Part shown: positions 36,786 to 46,049 of the stretch, piece after piece
Layout: each line of letters starts with the position of its first letter
Position numbering within the stretch: position 1 is the first letter of the stretch
Source of the DNA: VAZQ01 sp963785745
Lineage (GTDB): Bacteria > Pseudomonadota > Alphaproteobacteria > Rhizobiales > Xanthobacteraceae
Assembly: GCA_963785745.1 (NCBI GenBank)
Contig: CAWAWR010000020.1
Location: 1-64,000, forward strand
DNA: 64,000 nucleotides
Direction: 5' to 3'
Notes under the pieces: generated by a model
Told to the model about the DNA's origin: nothing
What the model saw: the letters and a program-made list of their open reading frames with translations, nothing else
Databases searched by the model: none
Translations under genes and position numbers: made by a program

Positions 36786-38921
36786 TCACCCGTTTCTGAA
36801 GAACGTATCCCCGAAGCGCACCTTCAGCGAACCCTTGAGCGTGATGCCGGGGCTCGGTGACGGCACGAGGCTGTTGCCCCCCTGCGTGCGTAGATCAAGG
36901 TACTTGACGTAGTACGTGTTGAACAGATTGTCGATTCCGAACGCGATAATGGTGTCCTCATTTGGTCGATAGTCGAGAAAAAGGTTGACGACATTGAAGG
37001 CGTCGGTGGGCACCGCGGTCACGCCGGGCGGGATGTCGCTCGCGTCTTTCGCGGCAACCGACAGCCAGCGCACCGCCACCGTGACCTTGCGCTCCAGGAA
37101 CCGCGCGCCGACCGTGGTCGCCACCATCGCAGGGTAGATCTTTACCAGCGGCCGGTTCTTGGTGAGGTCCTCACCTTTTGTCGTGCTCGCCACGACGCCC
37201 GCGAACCATGAGCCGGCGTCGTAGTTGCTCTCGAATTCCGCGCCCCTGATGCGGGCGGAGGGAATGTTCTGATACTGGATGCACCCGAAAGGAGTCGTGC
37301 AGGTGACGCCGCTTTGGCCCGCCTGGCCGTTTTGCAGCGACGTCTGCTCGATGAAGTCGGTCACGTCGTTCTGGAAGATGTTGGCCTTGATGCGAAGCGC
37401 GTCGTTGGCGACGAAGAGGCCATCTTGCTTGATATTGATGCCGATCTCCTGGGTCTTGCCGATTTCAGGCCGCAAGCCAAGGTTCGACAGCAGAGCGAAC
37501 GGCGCCGGCTGCGGGTGCGCACCGCTGACGAACACTTCGGTGACTGCCGGCGCCCGATAGCCTTCCGCATAGGTACCGTAGACCGTGAACCACGCAATCG
37601 GCGTCACGCCGAGCGTGACTTTCGGAGAGACCCGGTCGCCGCTGCTGCCGCCGCCGGTGCTGCCCTCCAGCTTGTAGTTGTCGTAGCGCGCCGCGGTGAT
37701 GAGCTCGATCCAGGGCGTATAGTTGGTCCGCAACTGGGCGAACGCGCCGGACACGGTGCGCTGACCGTTGGGCGTGAAGAAGTCGCCGGTGCCGCTCGGA
37801 TCGATGACGGTGACCTCGTCCCGGAACGCGTCGCCGCCGATCGTCAGCGCCGTGCGCCACGGCCCTGACTCCCAGCGCGAGGTGTTGTTCGCGTCGAAGC
37901 CGATGGTCTCGACCTGGAACGAGCGCGTGGAGCCGAGGAGACCGCTGATCGCGCTGTTGGTGGCGGCGGTCTTGACCTGGACCGTCTTGTTCTTGGTCCA
38001 ATAGGTATTGACGTCGAAGTCGAACACCTTGTCGTCGGGCCGATTGTAGCGCCAGCGGGCAGTCCCGATCTGGTTGTTGACGTCGGTGGCATAGACGCTG
38101 CCGGGCGGAGAGCCGCCCGGCAGGCCGCTGTCATAGAGCGCCTGGTAGTTCATGGCGCTGAACTTCAGCTCGTGGCCGTCGGCCGGACGGATGTTCACTT
38201 TCCCGATCTCGGTGACGACCTGGAAGTGGCTGTTAACAACGAGATTGCCGTGGCCGTCCTTGTAATCGCCGCGGTGACGTCCGGTGGTGCCGACCAGGAA
38301 ATCGAAATTCTCGGTCGGACGGGCTGCGGCGAAGATCGAGCCCAGCGCCTGCACGCGGTTGGAGCCGATCTCACCGTGCATCCGGGTCGCAAATTTTTCG
38401 CCGGGCTTCAGGATGTCGTTGCTGTCGATCGTGCGCATCGATACGACGCCGCCGATGGCGCCGGAGCCGTAGATGTTCGCGACCGGTCCGCGCACAACGT
38501 CGACACCGGCGAGCAATTCCGGCTCCATGTAGACGAGCCCGTCGGCCTGGTGGCCGGTGCGCTGGAAGTTCTGCCGCGCGCCATCGATGAGAACCGCGAC
38601 ACGGCCGAAGTCCTGCAGACCGCGAATGTTGACCGCCAAGCCCGGATCGTCGGCGCGCTGCTGGATGTTCACGGACGGCATGGTGCCGAAAAACACATCC
38701 CCCATCGTTGTCGGCTGAAGTTGGCTCAGTTGCTCGCCGCGGATGGCGCTCACGCCGGCAAGCGCCTGGATCACCATTTCCTCGGTGCGGCTCGCCACCA
38801 CCGTGATCGGATCGAGGTAGGTGGATTGTGCGAGGGCGGGCGAAGCCGCCAGGCCCGACATCAACGCGACCGCTGACACTCCGACATGGAGCGCGCTCGC
38901 GCTCCGCCTGCATCCAGACAT
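36786..38921 (-). CDS. hmuR: TonB-dependent heme/hemoglobin receptor HmuR
   Basis: 711 residues, intact. The signal peptide ends LAASPALAQ, then a TonB-box-like YLDPITVVAS and the plug domain (VVRGPVANIYGSGAIGGVVS). The barrel holds YAEGYRAPAVTEVFVSGAHP and LSNLGLRPEIGKTQEIGIN. These correspond to the YRAP/FRAP and NPNL motifs with an intervening His seen in heme receptors. The last strand ends in Phe-Phe-Arg-Asn-Gly, not the usual terminal aromatic. First gene of the minus-strand heme operon. Confidence 0.94.
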   Translation of the reverse strand: MSGCRRSASALHVGVSAVALMSGLAASPALAQSTYLDPITVVASRTEEMVIQALAGVSAIRGEQLSQLQPTTMGDVFFGTMPSVNIQQRADDPGLAVNIRGLQDFGRVAVLIDGARQNFQRTGHQADGLVYMEPELLAGVDVVRGPVANIYGSGAIGGVVSMRTIDSNDILKPGEKFATRMHGEIGSNRVQALGSIFAAARPTENFDFLVGTTGRHRGDYKDGHGNLVVNSHFQVVTEIGKVNIRPADGHELKFSAMNYQALYDSGLPGGSPPGSVYATDVNNQIGTARWRYNRPDDKVFDFDVNTYWTKNKTVQVKTAATNSAISGLLGSTRSFQVETIGFDANNTSRWESGPWRTALTIGGDAFRDEVTVIDPSGTGDFFTPNGQRTVSGAFAQLRTNYTPWIELITAARYDNYKLEGSTGGGSSGDRVSPKVTLGVTPIAWFTVYGTYAEGYRAPAVTEVFVSGAHPQPAPFALLSNLGLRPEIGKTQEIGINIKQDGLFVANDALRIKANIFQNDVTDFIEQTSLQNGQAGQSGVTCTTPFGCIQYQNIPSARIRGAEFESNYDAGSWFAGVVASTTKGEDLTKNRPLVKIYPAMVATTVGARFLERKVTVAVRWLSVAAKDASDIPPGVTAVPTDAFNVVNLFLDYRPNEDTIIAFGIDNLFNTYYVKYLDLRTQGGNSLVPSPSPGITLKGSLKVRFGDTFFRNG

Positions 38922-39151
38922 GAAGCCCCCAACACACGGTTGTTTTTGCGTTGTGTGGCTGGCGGGCGACCGGAGTAACGGCGGCTTGCTGGCTCAACTG
39001 CACGCCCCCGCGCGCAATTGTGTAAAGTGTTGTCTTTGGTATTTATTTGTAATACGAACGTCAAGGATAGAAGTCGTAAATTAAAATCTCTCTAAACTAA
39101 AAGAAAAGCAGATTGAAACCGCTCTAAACTAAGTAGTTGAACAAAGAATAC
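38922..39151. promoter_or_regulatory. Divergent iron-responsive control region of the heme locus
   Basis: 230 bp, clearly AT-rich compared with its surroundings, between hmuR and hemP. It contains a perfect 11-bp direct repeat CTCTAAACTAA at 39090-39100 and 39122-39132. Each copy includes TCTAAA, the half-site of the rhizobial iron control element bound by Irr. The repeat is 32 bp apart (about three turns) and lies just upstream of hemP. A second AT-rich stretch (gtatttatttgtaatacg) near 39040 could serve hmuR. Confidence 0.65.
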
Positions 39152-39388
39152 ATGGATATACTTGCGGCAGCTCTCAAGATGAACGCGGACTCCGACCAAG
39201 AATTGTCGAGAAAATCAGTGCGAGAACCGCTCAAATCTTCAGCCGAAGGACGCAAGATCAATGTGACGGGCGACCAGATCGACAGTCGCGACCTGTTCAT
39301 CAACACCCGCGAGATCACCATTGCTCACGGCGCCGATGTCTATCGGCTGCGCCTGACCGCCCAGAACAAGCTCATCCTCACCAAGTGA
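39152..39388 (+). CDS. hemP: Hemin uptake protein HemP
   Basis: 78 residues from ATG at 39152; an upstream TTG at 39137 would add five. The C-terminal half holds the HemP signature DSRDLFINTREITIAHGADV and YRLRLTAQNKLILTK. HemP/HmuP is a small activator needed for heme-receptor expression in bradyrhizobia. First of the plus-strand operon, coupled to hmuT. Confidence 0.92.
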   Translation: MDILAAALKMNADSDQELSRKSVREPLKSSAEGRKINVTGDQIDSRDLFINTREITIAHGADVYRLRLTAQNKLILTK

Positions 39389-39396
39389 GAGCCGGC

Positions 39397-40359
39397 ATGC
39401 GAAGGCTTCTCCACAACCTGGCCCGGCTCGCGTTCCTGCTGGCGGTCGTGGCTGTGCCGGCGAGCGCCTATTCCGATCCAATCATCGTGCGCGACGCCGC
39501 CGGACAGTCGGTCACGATTCGCGACAATTCACGCATCGTGTCGATCGGCGGCGCGATTACGGAAATCCTCTATGCGCTCGGGCTCGAGCAGCGCGTCGTC
39601 GCGATCGACTCCACGAGCTTCTACCCGCCGCAGGCGCTGCGCGAGAAGCCGAACGTCGGCTATATGCGGGCGCTGTCGCCGGAAGGCGTGCTGGGGCTCA
39701 ACCCCTCGCTCATCCTTGCGACCGAGGATGCCGGACCGAAAGAAGCCATCGCCGTCCTGCGCGCCGCCGGCATTCCGTTCGTGCTGGTGCCGGACAAGTA
39801 CAGCGGCAAGAGCATTCTCGAAAAGATCGAGATCGTATCGGCCGCGGCCGGCGGCGCCGAGCGCGGCGCCTGCCTCGCCAAGGCGGTCGCCGCCGATCTC
39901 GACGCGCTGGCGGAGATTCGCAACCACGTCGATCAACCGCTGAAAGCGACCTTCCTGCTTTCCTTCGTGAACGACCGGGCGATGGTCGCGGGCCGCGCGA
40001 CCGCCGCCGACGGCATCATCAAGCTCGCGGGCGCGACCAACGCCATCAACGAGTACGAAGGCTATAAACCGATCAACGACGAGGCCATCATCGCGGCGAA
40101 GCCGGAATTCGTGCTGGCGATGCGGCGGGATTCCCATCCGCTCGACGCGCGCACGGTGTTCGCCCATCCGGGCTTTGCGCTCACGCCGGCCGCCAAGCGG
40201 CAGGCCTTCGTCGCCATGAACGGCCTTTATCTGCTGGGCTTCGGGCCGCGCACCGCGATGGCGGCGCGCGACCTCGCCACGACGCTCTATCCCGCCTTGT
40301 CGGCCGGAAAGCTTCCCTCCGAGCAGGATGCCGCACGAATGCAGGCGTGCCGGGGGTGA
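39397..40359 (+). CDS. hmuT: Heme ABC transporter periplasmic binding protein HmuT
   Basis: 320 residues from ATG 39397; a GTG at 39385 overlapping the hemP stop is an alternative. The signal peptide ends VAVPASAYS. The helical-backbone class III binding fold is shown by NSRIVSIGGAITEILYALGL, VVAIDSTSFYPPQALREKPN and VGYMRALSPEGVLGLNPSLI. The Tyr in VGYMRALSPEG matches the heme-ligand Tyr position of ShuT/PhuT. It delivers heme to HmuUV. Confidence 0.92.
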   Translation: MRRLLHNLARLAFLLAVVAVPASAYSDPIIVRDAAGQSVTIRDNSRIVSIGGAITEILYALGLEQRVVAIDSTSFYPPQALREKPNVGYMRALSPEGVLGLNPSLILATEDAGPKEAIAVLRAAGIPFVLVPDKYSGKSILEKIEIVSAAAGGAERGACLAKAVAADLDALAEIRNHVDQPLKATFLLSFVNDRAMVAGRATAADGIIKLAGATNAINEYEGYKPINDEAIIAAKPEFVLAMRRDSHPLDARTVFAHPGFALTPAAKRQAFVAMNGLYLLGFGPRTAMAARDLATTLYPALSAGKLPSEQDAARMQACRG

Positions 40360-41453
40360 CCGCGGTGGCGCCGGCTGAGGCACCGTCGCGTGGCCTCGCG
40401 GGCGCATGGGCCTTCGCGCGGCGATCGCCCGTCATCGTCGTCACGGTGCTGTGCATCGTCCTCCTCATCATGGCGACGGTCGCGGCCACTATCGGCGCCG
40501 CCGGGATTCCGCTGCGACGGCTGATGGCGGCCGCCGGCCTCACCGCCGGAGATCCTGCCCTGATCGAGCGCGACCGGCTGGTGCTGTGGTCGATCCGTCT
40601 GCCGCGCATTGCGATGGCCTGCATGATCGGCGCGATGCTGGCGGCGGCGGGCACCATGATGCAGGGCCTGTTCCGCAATCCGCTGGCCGAGCCCGGCCTG
40701 GTCGGCGTATCCGCGGGCGCCGCGCTCGCCGCCGCAGCCACCATCGTGCTCGGCGACCGCATTCTCGCCGGCACCGGCATTGTGCTGCCGTTCGCGGCCT
40801 TGCCGATTGCCGCGTTCTTCGGCGCGCTGCTGACCACCGCGGTGCTCTACCGCGTCGCGACCCGCGAAGGCCGCACCTCGATCGCCACGTTGCTGCTGGC
40901 AGGCCTTGCGATCGGCGCGCTGGCGCAGGCCGCGATCGGCCTGCTCATCTTCATGGCGGACGACCGCCAGCTCCGCGACATCACGTTCTGGACGCTCGGC
41001 TCGCTCAGCGGCTCGACCTGGGGCAAGGCCGCCACCATCGCGCCGTTCCTCCTCGTGCTGCTGTTGTCGGTGCCGTTCATCGTCAACGGCCTGGACTTGA
41101 TGGTGCTGGGCGAGGCGGAAGCCTTCCACATGGGTGTGGCGGTGGAGCGCCTCAAGCGCGCCGCGATCGTGCTCGTCGCCGCCGCCGCAGGCGCCGCGGT
41201 GGCGTTCGCCGGCATCATCGGCTTCGTCGGCATCGTCGTGCCGCATCTGTTGCGGCTTGCGCTCGGACCCGGTCACCGTGTCTTGCTTCCAGCGTCGTTA
41301 TGTTTCGGCGCGATTCTGTTGCTCGCCGCCGATACCATAGCGCGGGTGCTGGTGGCGCCGGCGGAGCTTCCGATCGGCATCGTCACGGCCACGCTGGGCG
41401 CGCCGTTCTTCCTCGTGCTGCTGATGCGGCAGCGCGCTTTGGTGGGGATGTGA
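40347..41453 (+). CDS. hmuU: Heme ABC transporter permease HmuU
   Basis: 368 residues from a GTG start at 40347 that overlaps hmuT by 13 nt. FecCD-type permease with about ten membrane helices. Family motifs are LPRIAMACMIGAMLAAAGTM, MQGLFRNPLAEPGLVGVSAG, AFAGIIGFVGIVVPHLLRLA and LPIGIVTATLGAPFFLVLL. GFVGIVVPHLLRL is the coupling-helix region that contacts the ATPase. Intact. Confidence 0.94.
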   Translation: MPGVTAVAPAEAPSRGLAGAWAFARRSPVIVVTVLCIVLLIMATVAATIGAAGIPLRRLMAAAGLTAGDPALIERDRLVLWSIRLPRIAMACMIGAMLAAAGTMMQGLFRNPLAEPGLVGVSAGAALAAAATIVLGDRILAGTGIVLPFAALPIAAFFGALLTTAVLYRVATREGRTSIATLLLAGLAIGALAQAAIGLLIFMADDRQLRDITFWTLGSLSGSTWGKAATIAPFLLVLLLSVPFIVNGLDLMVLGEAEAFHMGVAVERLKRAAIVLVAAAAGAAVAFAGIIGFVGIVVPHLLRLALGPGHRVLLPASLCFGAILLLAADTIARVLVAPAELPIGIVTATLGAPFFLVLLMRQRALVGM

Positions 41454-42256
41454 TGTCCGCGGCCGGCCTTCCCGCGATCGAAACGCAGGCCGTGTCGGTG
41501 CGGGCGGGCGGCAAGACCTTGCTCGACGCGGTGACGCTCGCGTTCGCACCGGGCGAATGCATCGCCATTGTCGGACCGAACGGCGCGGGCAAAACGACGC
41601 TGTTGCGCCTGCTCTCGGGCGAGCTGCGGCCGCGCGCCGGCGCGGTGCGGCTGAAGGGCCGCGACGTCGCGTCCTACACGCCGCGCACGCTCGCGGAGCA
41701 TCGCGCCGTGCTGTCGCAGGACATCACCGTGGTGTTCCCCTTCACGGTCGCCGAAGTCGTGCGCATGGGCGCGGGCGATCGCCGGGGGCCGCGCATCGAG
41801 TCGCTCGTGGCCGAGGCGCTGCGGGAGGTCGATCTGGCGGCGCTCGGGGAGCGCATCATCACCACGCTGTCGGGCGGCGAGCAGCAGCGCGCGCATTTCG
41901 CCCGCGTGCTGGTGCAGCTTGCCTGCGGCGAAGCCGTGCACGGTCCCGGCGTGCTGATGCTCGACGAGCCGACCGCCAGCCTCGATCTGCGTCATCAGCT
42001 CGACCTGCTGACCGCGACCCGGCGCTGCGCGGCGCGCGGCGTGACCGTCATCGCGATCCTGCACGATCTCAATCTGGCGGCCTTGTTCGCCGACCGGATC
42101 GTGGTGCTCAGCGACGGGCGCGTCGCCGGCGACGGGCCGCCGCGCGAGACCATCACCGACGACATGCTGGCGCAGGTGTTCAAGGTCGGCGCCGCCGTCG
42201 GCCGCGCGCCGCCGGCGGGCGTGCCGTTCGTGCTGCCGCACGCCATGACGACGTGA
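41453..42256 (+). CDS. hmuV: Heme ABC transporter ATP-binding protein HmuV
   Basis: 267 residues, intact. Walker A GPNGAGKTT (41-49), Q-loop LSQDITVVFPF, signature LSGGEQQRAHFARVL, Walker B VLMLDEPTASLDLRHQL and H-loop AILHDLNLAALFADR are all present. The insert LACGEAVHGPGVLML before Walker B is typical of HmuV. ATG 41453 overlaps the hmuU stop by 1 nt. Energises heme import across the inner membrane. Confidence 0.95.
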   Translation: MSAAGLPAIETQAVSVRAGGKTLLDAVTLAFAPGECIAIVGPNGAGKTTLLRLLSGELRPRAGAVRLKGRDVASYTPRTLAEHRAVLSQDITVVFPFTVAEVVRMGAGDRRGPRIESLVAEALREVDLAALGERIITTLSGGEQQRAHFARVLVQLACGEAVHGPGVLMLDEPTASLDLRHQLDLLTATRRCAARGVTVIAILHDLNLAALFADRIVVLSDGRVAGDGPPRETITDDMLAQVFKVGAAVGRAPPAGVPFVLPHAMTT

Positions 42257-42270
42257 TCCAGGCTACGCCG

Positions 42271-43308
42271 CTACTGGATATTGGGCACGAGCTTCTTGAT
42301 CGTATCGATGATCGGCTGCGGGGTCTGGTAGAGATTGGCGACGAGCTTCACGAGATCGCCGGGCGGGCGATAGGTCATGTCGAGCTTGAGCCGCTCCGCT
42401 TCGGCGATCAGATCGGGATCGTTGACCGTATCGGCGAAAGCCTTGCGCATCAGCGCGACCAGTTCCGGCGGCGAGTCCGGCGGCAGGACATAGGGCCGGC
42501 CGAATTCCACGCTGGAGAACACGAAGCGCATCAGCTGGCGCTGCTCCTCGGTCTTGGCGAGGTCGTAGATCGACGGCACGTCAGGGAGTTCCGGAAGCGG
42601 CGATTCCTCGGCGCGCAGAATGAACCGCAGCTTGCCTTCCTTGATTGCCTGCTCATGGACGCGGAATTGTGCGGAGGTCGCGCACACGCCTTCGACCTCG
42701 CCGCGCTCCATGGCGATGACGGTATCGTTGGTACCCTTGTAGCCCTCGACTAGGCGGAATTTCGTGCCCAGCACGTGGTTGAACACCGTGGGCAGGATGC
42801 TCAGCGACGATCCGGAACCGCCGCCCCCGACGATCAGCTCGGTCTTCAGCAGGTCCGCGGGTGTGCGCACCTTGGCGGTGTGCCACGCGGCGCAGACGCG
42901 GCCCGGCAGCGCCGTGCCGCCGATCCAGTTGTATTGGCGCGGGTCGACCTTGAGATTGGCCTGGCCCATCAGCGCCTGGCTCGGGATGTTGCGCGAGAAC
43001 GAACCGAACACCGTGCCGTCGCGCGGCGCCTGGCCGTAGAGGAAGTTCGCCGCCGCCACGCTGGAGGCCGCCGGCATGTTGGAAACGACGATCAGCGGAT
43101 TGCCGGCGATGTGCTTGGTCAGATATTTCGCGAGGAACCGTCCGCCGAGATCGTAGTCGTTGCCGACCGGATGGCCGACGATCATGCGGATCTGCTTGCC
43201 GCGGTAGTAATCCGGTGCGGCTTGAGCGAACGCGAAGCCGCATGTTGCGGCCAAGAGGCAGAAAGCGGCAAGAAGCTTTCCCCGATGCAGTTTCATCCCG
43301 CTACTCAC
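42271..43308 (-). CDS. Orphan extracytoplasmic solute receptor (YRGK subfamily)
   Basis: 345 residues, intact. The signal ends CGFAFAQAA, then PDYYRGKQIRMIVGHPVGND, YDLGGRFLAKYLTKHIAGN and PLIVVSNMPAASSVAAANFL. Also PRDGTVFGSFSRNIPSQAL and GYKGTNDTVIAMERGEVEGV. Resembles the other FYKGK/YRGK receptors in the window. It converges with hmuV, 14 nt away, and is not part of the heme operon. Ligand unknown. Confidence 0.9.
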   Translation of the reverse strand: MSSGMKLHRGKLLAAFCLLAATCGFAFAQAAPDYYRGKQIRMIVGHPVGNDYDLGGRFLAKYLTKHIAGNPLIVVSNMPAASSVAAANFLYGQAPRDGTVFGSFSRNIPSQALMGQANLKVDPRQYNWIGGTALPGRVCAAWHTAKVRTPADLLKTELIVGGGGSGSSLSILPTVFNHVLGTKFRLVEGYKGTNDTVIAMERGEVEGVCATSAQFRVHEQAIKEGKLRFILRAEESPLPELPDVPSIYDLAKTEEQRQLMRFVFSSVEFGRPYVLPPDSPPELVALMRKAFADTVNDPDLIAEAERLKLDMTYRPPGDLVKLVANLYQTPQPIIDTIKKLVPNIQ

Positions 43309-43379
43309 GTTCTTAGTGACGCGAGTGCGAGCCTAACAGATTGCGATCGCGCTCGCAGCGGCGTTTCGCCGCTGAACGA

Positions 43380-44585
43380 TCATCGCTGGTGGAGGGAAAG
43401 TTCTGCGCCGGCGCGCTCGCGGGCGGGCGCGTCGGGCCGCACCGGTGTTGGCGTTGTAATCCGGCGCGCCGTGCCGACGGCGAAGCGGGCCAGGAAGCGC
43501 ATCCAGCGGCGCACCTTCCAGGACAGCCCTTCATCGATGGAGATCGAGCGAAGACTGAAGGCCTTGTCGAAAGAGTACCGGTCGCAGGCGTTCTTCACCG
43601 GATCGGCGTAGTACGCGGCGATCTTGTCCGCGCCCATCCCGCCGGTGGCGAACCACTGCGGGATGTACACATTGCAAAGCCGCTCGACGTCGGTGAACAC
43701 CTTGCTGGTGCCGGTGCCGGCCGCCGGGCACGACGTTCCGAACGCGTCGCCGACGAGCACGACGCCCGGCTGCTGGTGGCCGTGCATGACGTAGAGATCG
43801 GCCGGCCTGATCTTGACCGGCCCGACCACTTCCGCATCGCCGGTGAGCTTGCGTAGACCCGGCACCAGCGCGAACAGCGCGGCCTCCGGATGGTGCCGCA
43901 TCTCGCTCAGCCACGGATCGTTCATGTCGCGATAGACCATGAAGTTGGCGCGCATCACGGAGCCGATCGGGAACAGGGTGATGTAGGCAACGCGGTCGGC
44001 CGGGCGCTCCCCGTAATAGGTCAGCGCCGGGAAATCGAAATGGCTGCGTCCGACCGGCTTGAGATCGAACGCGATGGTGATCGAGTGACACTTGCTCACG
44101 TCCTCGCGCGTCATGCCGAGTGCGTGACCCAGGCCGACATTCAGTCCGTTCGCCATCACGACCAGGCGCGCGGAAATCTCCTCGCCGGTCGACAGCGTGA
44201 CGACCTGCCGGTCCGGGCTATTGGCGACCGCGGTGACCTTGGCATTGACGAATTCCGCGCTCGCCGGAATCGCGGCGCGGATCGTGTTGACGAGGGTGTC
44301 GTAGAGGATGCCGTACTGATCGCCGGCGCGCTTCTCGATGAGGCGGCCGAAGCGCGCGGTCCAGCATTCGCCGTCGAGCGTCCCCGCACTCAGGACCGCG
44401 TCGGCAAGTCCGGTGCGCCGCAGAACACTGACCTGCGGGCCGTCGAGCTTCTCGCAACGAAGGTCGGGCGGATAGACGATGTGGGGATCGACCAGGACGA
44501 CGCGGAAGCCGTCACGCGCCAGCATTGCGGCTGCAGTCGAGCCGGCAAGGCCGCCGCCGGCGATGACAATGTCGGTATGCCGCAT
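43380..44585 (-). CDS. FAD-dependent monooxygenase / geranylgeranyl-reductase-like flavoprotein
   Basis: 401 residues from ATG at 44585; a longer in-frame start at 44648 lacks support. The FAD-binding start is TDIVIAGGGLAGSTAAAMLA with the ribose acidic residue in VVLVDPH. Residues GVVLVGDAFGTSCPAAGTGT hold the GD motif binding the FAD phosphates. A middle strand, LTYYGERPADRVAYITLFPI, fits the substrate domain of PHBH-type flavoproteins. The substrate is unknown. A monocistronic gene. Confidence 0.85.
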   Translation of the reverse strand: MRHTDIVIAGGGLAGSTAAAMLARDGFRVVLVDPHIVYPPDLRCEKLDGPQVSVLRRTGLADAVLSAGTLDGECWTARFGRLIEKRAGDQYGILYDTLVNTIRAAIPASAEFVNAKVTAVANSPDRQVVTLSTGEEISARLVVMANGLNVGLGHALGMTREDVSKCHSITIAFDLKPVGRSHFDFPALTYYGERPADRVAYITLFPIGSVMRANFMVYRDMNDPWLSEMRHHPEAALFALVPGLRKLTGDAEVVGPVKIRPADLYVMHGHQQPGVVLVGDAFGTSCPAAGTGTSKVFTDVERLCNVYIPQWFATGGMGADKIAAYYADPVKNACDRYSFDKAFSLRSISIDEGLSWKVRRWMRFLARFAVGTARRITTPTPVRPDAPARERAGAELSLHQR

Positions 44586-44792
44586 GAGACGCCTGTTCTT
44601 TCGGGAACTTTGCAATCGGAATGCTAAACGAAGCTTGAAGTTAACCATGCGGATTCCGCGGCATCGCTCCTTTGCCTGTGGTTTCGAGCATCATGGTAAC
44701 CGCGACGCGCGCTGTGCGGGCCGTCGCATCAACACGCGAATGTGCGCTGCGCGGCGAGTTCCTTAACTGAAAGGCAATGCCGCCATCACAAG

Positions 44793-45966
44793 ATGCACCC
44801 GGTCTCCGCGCCACAGGCATCGATGCATAAAATCTCCGTAAGCATCAGCTCTCCCGAGCTGGATATCACCGAGCATTGGTCGGCGCTGATCGCCCGCGCG
44901 CCGGCCAACGTCTTCATGCATCCGGCCGCGCTGAAGGCGGCGCATGCAACGGGCTTCGCGGACATTCACATGCTGCTCGCCTGGGCGCAGGATGCGCAGC
45001 CGGAACGACTCGTCGGCCTCTGGGCGCTGCAGCGGACTCACATCACGCCGTTATGGCCGTCGTTCCTGGCGGCGCCGCCCTACAACTATTCGTTCCTGTC
45101 AAATCCCGTCATTGACCCGGATTTCACGAACGACGCGGTCGCTGCTTTTTTCGATGCGATCGAGCGCGAGCGCTCGCTGCCCAAGGTCATCCGCCTTCGC
45201 TATCTCGACGGCAACGCCGAGAGCTATCCCGCGATCATGAATGCACTTGCTGCGCGCGGCGCGCACGGCGCTCAAGCTGTCGGAACGCGAGCGTCCCTAT
45301 GTGACGAAAGACTTCGGGCTGAAGAAATCCGGCTCGACGCGCAAGAAGCTGCGGCAGGACTGGAATCGCCTGAGCGCGCTCGGCGCCGTCGACATCGTGA
45401 ACGACCGAACGCGCGCGGCCGTGCAGGATGCGTTCGAAACCTATCTCGCGATGGAAGCCGCGAGCTGGAAGGGCTCGCGCGGCACGGCGCTGCTTTGCGA
45501 CGAGGAAGACGCGACCTTCGCGCGGCGGCTGATCTCGGACCTCGCCGCGGGCGAGAATGCGTCGGTCGCGCTGCTGCGCGTGGACGGCCGTGCGATCGCA
45601 GCCCAGGTGCTGCTCTATTGCGGAACGATGGCCTATACCTGGAAGACCGCGTTCGACGTGGAGTTCTCAAAGTTCTCGCCGGGCGCGCTGCTGGTCGACA
45701 AGATGACCGAGCAGCTTTTTGCAGAGGCCGGCATCGAGGCGATCGAGTCGTGCTCGCCCGAAGGCGGCTTCATGAACCAGATCTGGGACGGGCGGCGATC
45801 CAGCGTCGACATGCTCGCGGACGTCGGCGCGAGGAAATCGCTGGGCTTCCGCGCCATGGTGGCAAGCGAACGCGGCTACGCGCAACTGCGCGGCCTCCGA
45901 AATCGCCTGCGCGACATGTCGTGGTCGCCGCAGGCTTGGCGCAAACGCGCCGCGGTTTCGCGTTGA
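44793..45966 (+). CDS. GNAT/FemAB-like acyltransferase (frame broken once)
   Basis: About 391 residues; ATG 44823 (MHKISVSISSPEL) is an alternative start. The protein has two tandem GNAT-like halves, as in the BioF2/FemAB (PF13480-type) group: NVFMHPAALKAAHATGFADI and LAAPPYNYSFLSNPVIDPDF in the first, then KSGSTRKKLRQDWNRLSALG and GRAIAAQVLLYCGTMAYTWK. A shift near 45250 separates the halves. Members often acylate polysaccharides. Substrate unknown. Confidence 0.82.
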
Positions 45967-45983
45967 ACTTCTTCGTTTGCGCC

Positions 45984-46045
45984 TGATCTTTTCCGAAAAC
46001 CGATTCCCACCCTGGATCCAGTCCGGGGCAGGCTTTTCGGGATCA
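45984..46045. repeat. Intergenic inverted repeat between convergent genes
   Basis: tgatcttttccgaaaa ... ttttcgggatca form inverted ends around a central ccctggatccagtccgggg, which is also partly palindromic. It looks like one of the dispersed palindromic repeats of bradyrhizobia and could terminate both flanking transcripts. Confidence 0.6.
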
Positions 46046-46049
46046 CGCG

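Noticed and set aside
43313..43856. Small ORFs on both strands near the flavoprotein 3' end
   Set aside because: They are shadows of the intact flavoprotein gene and have no ribosome binding sites.
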